Shown here piece after piece: positions 7,582 through 16,039 of a stretch of DNA of 32,029 bases (its first letter is position 1; the number at the start of each line of letters is the position of its first letter). Position numbers and translations under genes: made by a program. The DNA comes from UBA2365 sp964594045. Its GTDB lineage: Bacteria > Bacteroidota > Bacteroidia > Chitinophagales > Saprospiraceae. The stretch spans positions 1-32,029 of the forward strand of contig CAZQKR010000045.1 of the NCBI GenBank assembly GCA_964594045.1. Reading direction: 5' to 3'. The notes beneath the pieces were generated by a model. That model was not told the origin of the DNA, ran no database searches, and saw only the letters and a list, made by a program, of their open reading frames with translations.

Positions 7582-7621
7582 TTTCAATTCGAAAGTAATA
7601 TCAATATTTATTAAAGTTTAA

Positions 7622-10357
7622 ATGGTTATGGGTGATCACTATCAATGGCATGCCATTGACTATAAGGATGTTCTTGAGAAAGTTGAAAGTTCATTGCATG
7701 GTCTTCAGTCAGAAGAAGCAAAAAAAAGGCGACTGAAGTATGGCCCAAACCAACTTCAACGAAAAAACAAAGACGGTGTTTTAAAAGTGCTTTGGCGACA
7801 GATCAATAATCCATTGATTTGGGTGTTGATCGGTTCAAGTGCATTGGCTACTGCTTTGGGCAAAATAACCGATGGAATGGTGGTTCTGGCCGTAGTATTG
7901 GTGAATTCAATCATAGGGTTTATTCAGGAATACAAAGCGGGTAAAGCCATAGAGGCGCTCACCAACATGGTTCCTGAGAATGCTTCGGTCATCAGGGATG
8001 GCAATATCATGACCATACCTGTTTCAGAGATCGTTTCCGGTGACATCGTTCAGGTGGCTGCCGGCGACCGCATTCCGGCCGACATGAGGATAATACAGCA
8101 GAAAAACCTGCAAGTAGAAGAAGCTGCACTGACAGGCGAATCGTTACCCGCTCAGAAAAACACAGAAGCCGTTGATCGGGAAGCACTTATTGGTGACAGG
8201 AGATGTATGGTTTACAGCGGAACTTTGGTTGTTTCAGGTACGGCTACTGCTGTTGTTGTACAAACGGGTATGGAAACCGAGCTGGGTAAAATATCCGACA
8301 TGCTGGATGAAGCTGTTGATTTAGATACACCATTAACACAAAAGCTTGGTGTTATTGGCAAATATCTGACCATTGGTATTGTTGCCATTACTTTAGTGAT
8401 CATGGTGATAGGAACCTATCGCGCTTTGGGACAAGGCGTAATATTATTTGATGCACTTAAAGAAAGTTTAATTTTCGCAATTGCCCTGGCTGTCGGTGCC
8501 ATTCCCGAAGGACTTCCTGCAGTTGTCACGATAGCCCTGGCCATCGGGGTGCAACGCATGGCTAAGCGCAATGCGATTATCCGAAAACTTCCTGCGGTTG
8601 AAACCTTAGGCAGTACAACCGTAATCTGCTCAGATAAAACCGGAACCCTTACTAGAAACGAAATGACAGTAACTGAATTGTGGAACTATAATCACAGCAT
8701 TCAGGTGACCGGTGTGGGTTATTACAAAGCCGGTGTGTTCAAACAAAATAATACTGAATTATCTGTCTTACCCGAAGACATGTTGCTGTTACTGAAAAAT
8801 GCTGTACTTTGTAGCGATGCAAATGTGATCTATACAGAAAATGAGTATAGTATTTCGGGCGACCCTACTGAAATTGCACTGGTTGTGGCAGCTGCAAAAG
8901 CGGGTATTTCCATAGATGGTTTACGTCTGGAAATTCCCAGAAAAGACGTGATACCTTTCGACTCTGAAAAACAGTACATGGCAACCCTTAACGACCATAT
9001 TATTCTGAAAGGTGCTCCTGAAGTTGTTTTAAAACGTTGCACTGCACACCTTGGAGGGCTTAGGCTTGATACCCGGAAGATCCTTTCTCAGATAGAATTG
9101 CTTGGTTCGAAAGGTATGCGGGTACTTGCCATTGCTCAAAAACCTCACTCCAAAAGCGAAGAAATATCAGTTGAGGATGTTGAAAACGGATTTGAGTTTG
9201 CAGGTTTGATAGGCATGATCGACCCACCCCGTACAGAAGCTATCGAAGCTATAAAAGCATGTCATCATGCAGGAATAACCGTTAAAATGATCACCGGCGA
9301 CCACCATGCTACCGCCCGGGCAATAGGTCTGGAATTGAACCTTTCATCTAATGGGAGTGTAGTAACCGGTGTTAATTTATCGAAAATGAGCGAAGATGAA
9401 CTAAATAATATCATTCATACAACCAATGTTTATGCACGGGTCGCCCCTGAACACAAACTCCGCTTAGTGAAAGCCCTGCAAAACAACAATGATATTGTGG
9501 CCATGACCGGTGATGGCGTAAATGATGCCCCATCCCTCAAACAATCAAATGTTGGTGTTGCCATGGGAATTACAGGAACTTCGGTATCGAAAGAATCGGC
9601 AGACATCGTACTTGCTGATGATAATTTTTCGAGTATAGCAGCAGCTGTTGAGGAAGGGAGAAGGGTTTACGACAATCTGTTGAAGTCTCTTGCCTTTTTG
9701 TTGCCAACCAACTTAGGACTCGCATTTATATTGATTTATGGTATTATGTTCTTTCCTTTCAACCCTGTAACGAAAGAATTATTACTTCCAATGTTGCCTG
9801 TACAATTGTTGTGGATAAACCTGGTTGCTGCCATAGCCCTGGCTTTGCCGCTGGCATTTGAAGTGAAAGAGCCTGATGTTATGAATCGTCCTCCCCGAAA
9901 ACCCAATGAAGCACTTTTCAACGGATTTGTAACTTTCAGGGTATTTTTTGTTTCGATCCTTATGACTTTTGGAACAATTGCACTTTTTACCTGGGAGTAC
10001 GCTTACTCATTGGACACCGGAATGGCACAGGCAGATGCATTGGCTCGTTCTCAAAGCATTGCGGTCACATTCATTATATTTTTCCAGATTTTTTATTTGA
10101 TCAACTGCAGGTCGTTGAAGGATCCGGTTTTAAAAATTGGACTTTTCACCAATGGCTTTATCTTTTTGGGAATCGGGTCAATATTGCTTTTGCAGGCAAT
10201 GTTTTTATACACTCCATTTATGCAAAAAGTGTTTGGAACAGCTTCTCTCGATTGGAAAGATTTGTTGATTTCTTTTGTTGCCGGTTCAATGATATTTTTT
10301 GTGATCAGCCTCGAAAAATGGGTGCTCATCAAGTTGTTCAACAATAAGAAAAAATAG
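7622..10357 (+). CDS. P-type cation-transporting ATPase (P2-like, ion unclear)
   Basis: A 911-aa ATP-driven ion pump of the inner membrane. All catalytic signatures are present: actuator loop T171-G-E-S174, phosphorylation site D338-KTGT, the hinge TGDGVNDAP (T629-P637), and the TM4 motif P295-EGLP. About ten membrane helices are arranged 2-2-6 in the usual way. The order and PEGLP motif place it with the SERCA/PMCA-like P2 pumps. However, in TM5 the residue matching SERCA E771 is Leu700 (NLGLAF), and in TM6 the N-L-V-T-D motif is N733-L-V-A-A737, so two classical calcium ligands are absent. Calcium transport should therefore not be assumed; Na+, K+, H+ or another ion is possible. Start may be Met3 (7628). 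Confidence 0.93.
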   Translation: MVMGDHYQWHAIDYKDVLEKVESSLHGLQSEEAKKRRLKYGPNQLQRKNKDGVLKVLWRQINNPLIWVLIGSSALATALGKITDGMVVLAVVLVNSIIGFIQEYKAGKAIEALTNMVPENASVIRDGNIMTIPVSEIVSGDIVQVAAGDRIPADMRIIQQKNLQVEEAALTGESLPAQKNTEAVDREALIGDRRCMVYSGTLVVSGTATAVVVQTGMETELGKISDMLDEAVDLDTPLTQKLGVIGKYLTIGIVAITLVIMVIGTYRALGQGVILFDALKESLIFAIALAVGAIPEGLPAVVTIALAIGVQRMAKRNAIIRKLPAVETLGSTTVICSDKTGTLTRNEMTVTELWNYNHSIQVTGVGYYKAGVFKQNNTELSVLPEDMLLLLKNAVLCSDANVIYTENEYSISGDPTEIALVVAAAKAGISIDGLRLEIPRKDVIPFDSEKQYMATLNDHIILKGAPEVVLKRCTAHLGGLRLDTRKILSQIELLGSKGMRVLAIAQKPHSKSEEISVEDVENGFEFAGLIGMIDPPRTEAIEAIKACHHAGITVKMITGDHHATARAIGLELNLSSNGSVVTGVNLSKMSEDELNNIIHTTNVYARVAPEHKLRLVKALQNNNDIVAMTGDGVNDAPSLKQSNVGVAMGITGTSVSKESADIVLADDNFSSIAAAVEEGRRVYDNLLKSLAFLLPTNLGLAFILIYGIMFFPFNPVTKELLLPMLPVQLLWINLVAAIALALPLAFEVKEPDVMNRPPRKPNEALFNGFVTFRVFFVSILMTFGTIALFTWEYAYSLDTGMAQADALARSQSIAVTFIIFFQIFYLINCRSLKDPVLKIGLFTNGFIFLGIGSILLLQAMFLYTPFMQKVFGTASLDWKDLLISFVAGSMIFFVISLEKWVLIKLFNNKKK

Positions 10358-10521
10358 AGTCGATCATGTTTTATAAGAAGAAGCGGATAAAGGAAAACAT
10401 ATCAATCATGCCATAAAAACCGAATGTCTGATTTCAAAATATTCACTAGATCTGATACGGCTGCATGTCATGAATATTTGATCTTTATAACAAAATTTGG
10501 CAAGTAAAAATTTGAATAAAT

Positions 10522-11073
10522 ATGGACAAAGCGACAATTACAATGATTGAAAACCTGCATAAAAACACAGGTAAGACATTAGAAGAATGGACTGAAATCG
10601 TGATCGCTCAAAAATTCTCCAAACACGGTGAAATCATTAAATTCCTTAAAGAAACTCACGGTCTGACACACGGTTTTGCCAATCTGATCGCCCATAAATC
10701 GAAAGGTTCAGATGCGGGTTCAGCGGAAAATCAAGACGATCTGATAATAAAGCAATATCAAGGGAAAGAACACTTTAAACCTGTTTACGACAAGTTGATT
10801 GCTGAGATTCAATCTTTCGGAAATGACATTGAACTTGCTCCAAAAAACGCATATGTGAGTCTGAGAAGAAAAAAACAGTTTGCGACTTTAAATCCCGCAA
10901 CTAAAGCGCGCTTTGAAATTGGCATTAACCTTAAAGGACAGGAACCAAAAGGAAAATTAGAAGCGGAGAAACCAAACGCAATGTGTTCGCATAAGATAAA
11001 CGTCTCCGATATTAAAGACATAGACAAAGAAGTGATTGGCTGGATAAAAACAGCTTATGACCATGCAGGATAA
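10522..11073 (+). CDS. DUF4287 and DUF5655 domain protein
   Basis: A 183-aa soluble protein. Residues about 5-65 match the DUF4287 pattern (MIENLHKNTGKTLEEWTEIV, then GEIIKFLKETHGLTHGFANLI), and about 75-180 the DUF5655 pattern (YQGKEHFKPVYDKLIAEIQ, KNAYVSLRRKKQFATLNPAT, then the C-terminal IGWIKTAYDHAG). This two-domain arrangement is a well-known stand-alone bacterial protein, often found as one gene of unknown role; DUF5655 resembles a domain linked to nucleic-acid-related proteins. No operon partner is obvious: it is preceded by 164 bp and followed by 715 bp without genes. Confidence 0.9.
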   Translation: MDKATITMIENLHKNTGKTLEEWTEIVIAQKFSKHGEIIKFLKETHGLTHGFANLIAHKSKGSDAGSAENQDDLIIKQYQGKEHFKPVYDKLIAEIQSFGNDIELAPKNAYVSLRRKKQFATLNPATKARFEIGINLKGQEPKGKLEAEKPNAMCSHKINVSDIKDIDKEVIGWIKTAYDHAG

Positions 11074-11110
11074 CAGAACCACAACCCATTACTGCTAAGC
11101 GTCTTTCTGT

Positions 11111-11216
11111 CTGCAACCCAGGCAGTAAATATAGGACTCACCCCGCAGGAAAAATATCTACGGGTTGAACCTACCCTACTGATGTCATTGATATTGACTG
11201 GTTTGCTTCGTCAATA
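11111..11216 (-). other. Candidate structured RNA or mobile-element relic
   Basis: Three consecutive hairpins: CTGC/GCAG (11111-11125), an arm pair 11140-11148 with 11158-11166 around a 9-nt loop, and TATTGAC (11192-11198) with GTCAATA (11210-11216) around an 11-nt loop. In the middle hairpin the one central mismatch on the plus strand (C with A) becomes a G-U wobble on the minus strand, which mildly favours transcription from the minus strand. No known RNA family is recognised. Confidence 0.25.
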
Positions 11217-11407
11217 CTGTCGGACAGCAAAGCTTCACCTGCCGTTTAAGACACGGAGACCCAGCTTTCCTCCTCTAAATGTACAATGTGAATCATTGGT
11301 AGAACCCATTTCAAGGCTTTTACTTATATAAGCTATAATCAACGAGTTACACTCTTTACACTTTGCCTGAGAAAGGCTGTTTTTCACAAAAACCTATTCC
11401 CAAGAAA

Positions 11408-11490
11408 GTCCGAAGGACATCAACCTTAATAGCCACGGGGAAATCCCCGGGTATGGGGTATTTTCTTATTTACAACCCCGAAGTGGGTTG
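11408..11490. repeat. Triple short-hairpin intergenic motif
   Basis: Three compact palindromes in a row: GTCC-GAA-GGAC (11408-11418), CGGGG-AAAT-CCCCG (about 11436-11449) and CAACCC-CGAAGT-GGGTTG (11473-11490). I recall similar runs in intergenic DNA of other Bacteroidota, where they look like a dispersed repeat family, but this memory cannot be checked here. No T-run follows any of them, so they are not simple terminators. Confidence 0.55.
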
Positions 11491-11723
11491 AATAATGGCG
11501 ATCGGCATTTTCATCCCGTGATTCGCAAATACAATACTTTTTTATTCGCCATTCTTCACATTTTTTCTGCATTCCGCCATCCATACACTTCTGAGCACTT
11601 TATATTGTTACTGTAAAAGGGTCAGTTTTCTCCGAAAAATTTTCCTGAGTCAGTGACCTGAGTCAAAAAAGAGAACCACTGGAAAAAATTTTACCGGAAT
11701 CCAAAACTTTTTGAAGAAAATCA

Positions 11724-11754
11724 TTGACAAAATAGTTATTTATTTCTAACTTTG
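11724..11754 (+). promoter_or_regulatory. Bacteroidota-type promoter for the 11789-12570 operon
   Basis: TTG at 11724-11726 and TAACTTTG at 11747-11754 are separated by 20 bp, an exact fit to the TTG / TAnnTTTG consensus of the Bacteroidota housekeeping sigma factor. Transcription should begin near 11759-11762, giving a leader of about 28 bases. Confidence 0.75.
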
Positions 11755-11772
11755 TGTTAGATTTAATTAACA
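11755..11772 (+). promoter_or_regulatory. Candidate operator overlapping the transcription start
   Basis: TGTTA (11755-11759), eight bases, TAACA (11768-11772), immediately downstream of the -7 box, with the palindrome TTAATTAA at 11763-11770. Its position would let a bound repressor block initiation, and the XRE-type regulator at 12180 is the obvious candidate. The arms are only 5 bp. Confidence 0.35.
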
Positions 11773-11788
11773 TTAATAAATACTGACA

Positions 11789-12187
11789 ATGAAAAAATCA
11801 ATTCTTGTGTTAATTGTTGCTGTCTTGGTGTTGGGCACAACCGCTTACTGGTTATTCACATCAGACGGAAATTTTAAACCTATGGATCTGCTCCATTTTG
11901 GTGTAATTCTGCTTGTTGTGCTTTTCGCATTGTTCATCGGTTACAAAAGATGGACCAGTGAAAAAAGAGGAGAACCATCAGAAGATGAATTATCCAAAAA
12001 GGTTTTGCAAAAAACGGCTGCGATCTCGTATTACGTGTCACTTTATTTCTGGGTATTTCTGCTTTGGCTGAAAGAAAGGATACAGTTTGACACAGACGAG
12101 CTGTTGGGCACAGGCATATTGGCCATGGCGCTTATTTTTGGAATTTCCTGGCTGATCATTCACTTTAAAGGTTTGGCCAATGACTAA
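11789..12187 (+). CDS. Four-helix membrane protein paired with an XRE regulator
   Basis: A 132-aa integral membrane protein with four predicted helices (about residues 5-24, 34-51, 76-94 and 108-127). A charged cytoplasmic-type loop with a run of Lys and Glu (TSEKRGEPSEDELSKKVLQK) links helices 2 and 3. It resembles the DUF2178-like membrane proteins that are often encoded beside a short helix-turn-helix regulator, as here, where the two genes overlap by 8 bp. The pair is probably a self-regulated unit responding to an unknown membrane condition. The family name is tentative; the gene itself is secure given promoter, overlap and composition. Confidence 0.82.
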   Translation: MKKSILVLIVAVLVLGTTAYWLFTSDGNFKPMDLLHFGVILLVVLFALFIGYKRWTSEKRGEPSEDELSKKVLQKTAAISYYVSLYFWVFLLWLKERIQFDTDELLGTGILAMALIFGISWLIIHFKGLAND

Positions 12188-12389
12188 CCGGATCAGGGAA
12201 TTCAGGGCAAAATTCAATCTGACCCAGGACGATCTGGCTAAAAAAGTAAATGTCAGGCGCGAAACCATCGTTTTTCTGGAAAAAAACAAATACAATCCTT
12301 CCTTGAAACTGGCATACGAACTGGCACAGGTGTTCTCTGTACCGATTGAAGAATTATTTATTTTTGAACCTCAAAATGAAAACAAATAA
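12180..12389 (+). CDS. XRE-family helix-turn-helix regulator (short type)
   Basis: A 69-aa protein that is almost entirely one XRE/Cro-type HTH domain: RIREFRAKFNLTQDDLAKKVNVRRETIVFLE, then NPSLKLAYELAQVFSVPIEELFIFE. The TQDDLAKKVNVRRETI segment contains the helix-turn-helix. Proteins of this size and ending belong to the YozG-like group, usually encoded next to a small membrane protein whose operon they control. It overlaps the upstream membrane-protein gene by 8 bp and is followed one base after its stop by another small membrane-protein gene. Binding to the TGTTA-N8-TAACA site at 11755-11772 is an inference. Confidence 0.92.
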   Translation: MTNRIREFRAKFNLTQDDLAKKVNVRRETIVFLEKNKYNPSLKLAYELAQVFSVPIEELFIFEPQNENK

Positions 12390-12390
12390 A

Positions 12391-12570
12391 ATGGAAAAAG
12401 ACAAAAACAATGGCTTGGCAAAAGGCACAGCTATAGGATTCGTTCTGGGTGGCCTCGCAGGAGTGATCACAGGCATGATCTTGGGCAACATTGCTTTGTG
12501 GCTGTCAATTGGCACAGGATCCGGAATTGCACTCGGTGTACTGGCCGGATATTTCGCGGTTAAAAAGTAA
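12391..12570 (+). CDS. Small glycine-rich membrane protein
   Basis: A 59-aa product with a charged start (MEKDKNNGLAKG) and two glycine-rich hydrophobic stretches (AIGFVLGGLAGVITGMILG and ALWLSIGTGSGIALGVLAG), ending in AVKK. The GxxxG-like spacing suggests tight helix packing, as in glycine-zipper membrane proteins. I chose the ATG at 12391 because it follows the regulator's stop by one base; an in-frame ATG at 12376 would add five residues and overlap by 14 bp. It is most likely the third gene of the operon. Function unknown. Confidence 0.75.
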   Translation: MEKDKNNGLAKGTAIGFVLGGLAGVITGMILGNIALWLSIGTGSGIALGVLAGYFAVKK

Positions 12571-12783
12571 TGAACTAAACTGATAATTTGTTTAAAGTTC
12601 CATTTATCAAAAGTCTTTTGTGACCGCAAATAAGAAATGATCTTTTATTTCGTTATAATCGTGTTTTAAAGGCAAAATGCTCACATTGATCCCGTGAATT
12701 GTCTGAAAAGGCAAACGCAACCGTAGCCATAACATGCGCAAAACCAATTATCGGATTCTTTTCTCACATTAAATATATTGTCG

Positions 12784-14043
12784 ATGCAAAACAAGATCAG
12801 AGAGGCATTGGATGTGCCTGAACAAATGGAACAATTGTACCGTTCAGATAAAAAATCCTTTTCCAGGGCATTTTACGAAATTCTACCCGAAATTGAAAGT
12901 TCTCCCGTTGCAGCATTCTGGAAAGCAAGACTGAATTTTGCTAAAGTCAGGGAATCGGCCAAAAAATTTACTGCGAATGACATCCTGTTGGTGATCATGG
13001 CATCGCTGATCACCGGATTGTTGATCAAAATTCCGCAAATCTTTGATTTAGATGTGGATAAATTCTTTTTCTACGAAAAAAATACCGGGATGATCATTTT
13101 GTTTGGTTTATCCCTGTATGCTTTTATGACAGCGGCCAATATCAGACTTAAACACGTCCTGATCGCAACAGCCGTTTTTCTGGTTTCCGCGATCTACATC
13201 AATCTATTACCTTCCAGAGAAGACAGCCATTCGATCGTCCTGGTCTATCTGCATCTTCCCATCATGCTTTGGGCGATGTATGGTCTGATCTTCATCGGTT
13301 TTGATTACCGGAACAACCTTAAGCGTATGGATTACATCAAATACAACGGTGACCTGGCCATCATGAGTGCCTTACTGTTAATAGCCGGTGGTATATTGTC
13401 AGGGATCACGCTGGGTCTGTTCGCTGCCATTGAAATGCAAATTGAGCAATTTTATTTTGATTATTTCGGAATTTGGGGATTGGTGGCGATTCCGATCGTT
13501 GCCACTTTTGTGATCAAAGTCTATCCGTTTATCGCTTCCAGGATCGCTCCGGTCATCGCAAATATTTTCAGCCCCCTGGTGCTGATCATGCTGAGCATTT
13601 ATCTGGTCAGCATTTTGATCACGGGTAAAGATCCGTACAATGACCGTGATTTTCTCATCGTTTTCAATCTCTTATTGCTGGGTGTCATGGCCATTATTGT
13701 ATTTTCCGTCACCGAAACAGCTGGTCAGCACCGACAAAGATTCAACCTGGCCATCCTTTTTGCACTTTCCATTATCACGCTGATCGTCAACGCAATTGCA
13801 CTTTCAGCCATACTTTACCGTTTGAATGAATACGGATTCTCGCCCAACCGTGTCGCAGTTTTAGGTTCCAATGTACTGATATTCTTACATTTGATCCTGA
13901 TCATGACAGATCTGTACAAAACCAATTTCCATAAAAAAGATACGGTCATCGTTCAAAATACCCTGGCGAAATATCTGCCTGTTTATGCTTTCTGGACAGC
14001 ATTTGTTGTTTTTGTGCTGCCATGGTTATTTGAGCTGAGATAG
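12784..14043 (+). CDS. DUF4153-like polytopic membrane protein
   Basis: A 419-aa protein with a soluble N-terminal stretch of about 65 residues and about eleven membrane helices. The late segment YRLNEYGFSPNRVAVLGSNVLIFLHL matches the conserved region of DUF4153 proteins, in which the S/T-P-N-R-V motif follows a tyrosine-rich loop. The ATG at 12784 is preferred to an in-frame TTG two codons earlier. Members are abundant in Bacteroidota and Firmicutes; function is not established. It is separated from the preceding operon by 213 bp and probably has its own promoter. No adjacent gene suggests a pathway. Confidence 0.82.
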   Translation: MQNKIREALDVPEQMEQLYRSDKKSFSRAFYEILPEIESSPVAAFWKARLNFAKVRESAKKFTANDILLVIMASLITGLLIKIPQIFDLDVDKFFFYEKNTGMIILFGLSLYAFMTAANIRLKHVLIATAVFLVSAIYINLLPSREDSHSIVLVYLHLPIMLWAMYGLIFIGFDYRNNLKRMDYIKYNGDLAIMSALLLIAGGILSGITLGLFAAIEMQIEQFYFDYFGIWGLVAIPIVATFVIKVYPFIASRIAPVIANIFSPLVLIMLSIYLVSILITGKDPYNDRDFLIVFNLLLLGVMAIIVFSVTETAGQHRQRFNLAILFALSIITLIVNAIALSAILYRLNEYGFSPNRVAVLGSNVLIFLHLILIMTDLYKTNFHKKDTVIVQNTLAKYLPVYAFWTAFVVFVLPWLFELR

Positions 14044-14189
14044 ATTGCATTGAGCATAAAGTTCAAAATCAAATAAATTTTCCTTATTTTCAATTGATGC
14101 CCTGAGATCCGGGACAGTTCTCTGTCATTTTTCAAAATTGAACTGGCTGATTTTCTTCATTAAAAGAATTGTTGCTACCTTAGCACCAT

Positions 14190-14822
14190 ATGCCAAATAT
14201 GTGGAGAAAAGATGAAAAAAGCCTTTATCTGCCAGGGTCTGCCCCGGTTATAATGGATATTCCCAAAATGAATTTTTTCACCATTTCAGGTTCTGGCAAC
14301 CCGAATGATGCGTTTTTTACGGAATATATTTCCGTGTTGTACAGCCTTTCCTATGCGGTTAAAATGAGCCCGAAAAAAGGCCTTGCTCCGCGAAATTATT
14401 TCGATTATACGGTGTATCCGCTGGAAGGAGTATGGGATATCAGTGAGGAGGCAAAAAAAGAATTTAGCGGAACAATAGACAAAAATACGCTGGAATTTCA
14501 ATTGATGATCAGGCAACCTGATTTTGTTGATCCGGTTTTCGCTCAGTCCATCATTGAACTGACATCCAGCAAAAAGCCTCATCCTTTACTGGCAAATGTC
14601 CGTTTTGAATCCATCGTTGAAGGTATGTGTGTTCAGATGCTGCATACAGGCAGCTACGACAGCGAGCCCGCCAGCTTTGAAAAAATGGAGGCCTTCGCAA
14701 GTTCCATGAACCTGATGCGGAAATCCAAAGTCCACAGGGAGATCTACCTGTCCGATGCCAGGAAAGTCAGTCCGGAAAAACTCAAAACCGTGCTCAGATT
14801 CCGGGTCGAACCTGCTGAATGA
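14190..14822 (+). CDS. GyrI-like small-molecule-binding domain protein
   Basis: A 210-aa protein of the GyrI-like family. The recognisable run is LYLPGSAPVIMDIPKMNFFTISGSGNPN near the N-terminus, then a helix with FFTEYISVLYSLSYAVKM, YTVYPLEGVWD in the middle, and VHREIYLSDARKVSPEKLKTVLRFRV at the end. The fold is that of the effector-binding domain of SoxS/BmrR-like regulators, but here it is alone with no DNA-binding domain, so it may bind or hydrolyse a small hydrophobic compound. A TACCTTAG box at 14176-14183 just upstream would give an almost leaderless transcript, but a -33 element is lacking. Confidence 0.92.
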   Translation: MPNMWRKDEKSLYLPGSAPVIMDIPKMNFFTISGSGNPNDAFFTEYISVLYSLSYAVKMSPKKGLAPRNYFDYTVYPLEGVWDISEEAKKEFSGTIDKNTLEFQLMIRQPDFVDPVFAQSIIELTSSKKPHPLLANVRFESIVEGMCVQMLHTGSYDSEPASFEKMEAFASSMNLMRKSKVHREIYLSDARKVSPEKLKTVLRFRVEPAE

Positions 14823-14853
14823 GGCATAAGCCCGATGATCCAAAATATAAAAT

Positions 14854-15999
14854 ATGAATATAATATTTAAATACCTCAATATCTTTATTTTAACCAGTTT
14901 TATTTATCCGGCTACTGCTCAAGTTGACCAGACGACCTTATTGGATTATCTTCAGACAGAAGGGCAATCTCCGGAAGATTATCTGGTGGAAAAATTCAGA
15001 CAATATGATGTCATTTTGCTGGGAGAACAGCATCTGGTCAGGGATAATTTGTTGTTGATACAGCAATTGATACCGGTATTGCATTCCAATGGCATTTACA
15101 CCATAGGTATGGAGTTTGGCGCTTATGAAAATCAGCAGCTGATGGATAGCCTGGTTATTGCTGAAGAATGGGATGAAGCTTTGGCTCAACACATGATGTT
15201 TGACTACAATGTTACCTGGGCATACAGAGAATACATTGATGTGGCAAAAGCAGCCTGGGCTTTCAACAATACACTGGCAAAAAATGACAGGCATTTCAGA
15301 ATACTCAACCTGAGTTATATTTACAACTGGGAAGATTTTGAAGGATACAGGAATCCAGCCAGCATGAGCAAGGTTTTTTCCAAAGGCACTGTTGACCGGT
15401 TCAGGGCGGATGTGATTGAAAAGGAAGTTTTGGGCATTAACGAAAAGATCCTGGCATTGGTTGGCACTCCACATGCCTATACCAAATACGGTTCACCGTA
15501 TTTCCTGTACAATGCGGATGATTTTATTTCCTTTGATCACAACTGGCTGGGCAATCGTTTATACGCCAGGCATCCTGATCAGGTTTTCAATGTCCTGTTG
15601 CACCAACCCTTCACCAAAGTGGTCAATAATCAATATTTGTCTATTTCACCTCTGGACGGGCTGATGGAAGAACTGATGCGTAAAAATCAGAACAAAGCAG
15701 TTGGCTTTGACCTTGGAGACTCTCCTGTTGGCAGATTACCTGATCAAAGTAACCATGGTATTGGCTATACAAATTTTAAAATCGGCCGGTTGTTTGACGG
15801 ATATATTTTTTTAAAGCCATTGAAGGAGTTGCAATCATGCACGGTTATAGATGGATTTGTGAATGAGACCAATATTGAGGAGGCCTTAAAGCAATTTCCG
15901 GATCCTGACTGGCACGGTAAAAAGAAAAGCCTGGAAGAGTTGAATGAATTTATCTTGAAAAATGCAGAGCGGGTGATTAAAGATAATAGTCGCCTTTGA
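14854..15999 (+). CDS. Secreted ChaN-like / TraB-like family protein
   Basis: A 381-aa protein with a signal peptide (about residues 1-22, ending PATAQ). The start of the mature domain, YDVILLGEQHLVRDNLLLIQ, carries the G57-E-Q-H60 motif that defines ChaN-like and TraB/Tiki-like proteins, followed by GIYTIGMEFG. A second histidine region is TPHAYTKYG near residue 205. Proteins of this superfamily use a glutamate/histidine site for haem binding or metal-dependent hydrolysis (erythromycin esterase-like proteins share the fold); which applies here is not clear. It is downstream of the GyrI-like gene by 31 bp and 40 bp upstream of the DUF523 gene. Confidence 0.82.
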   Translation: MNIIFKYLNIFILTSFIYPATAQVDQTTLLDYLQTEGQSPEDYLVEKFRQYDVILLGEQHLVRDNLLLIQQLIPVLHSNGIYTIGMEFGAYENQQLMDSLVIAEEWDEALAQHMMFDYNVTWAYREYIDVAKAAWAFNNTLAKNDRHFRILNLSYIYNWEDFEGYRNPASMSKVFSKGTVDRFRADVIEKEVLGINEKILALVGTPHAYTKYGSPYFLYNADDFISFDHNWLGNRLYARHPDQVFNVLLHQPFTKVVNNQYLSISPLDGLMEELMRKNQNKAVGFDLGDSPVGRLPDQSNHGIGYTNFKIGRLFDGYIFLKPLKELQSCTVIDGFVNETNIEEALKQFPDPDWHGKKKSLEELNEFILKNAERVIKDNSRL

Positions 16000-16039
16000 T
16001 CGAATTTCCATCAACAGTAAATGATGAAATCATCATTAT

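Larger units (their letters stand above)
11074..11788. other. 715-bp gene-free stretch with many small hairpins
   Basis: No coding frame of note on either strand. Between about 11110 and 11220 there are successive inverted repeats, and between 11408 and 11490 there are three more. At 11631-11700 the octamer CTGAGTCA occurs twice, and the TCTCCGAAAA here also appears in the outer arm of the element at 3988. The last 65 bp contain the promoter and candidate operator of the next gene. The rest may be a relic of a mobile element or a structured RNA; I cannot identify it. Confidence 0.5.

Noticed and set aside
14176..14183. TACCTTAG as a promoter making a leaderless GyrI-like transcript
   Set aside because: One mismatch in the box and no TTG at the right distance upstream.
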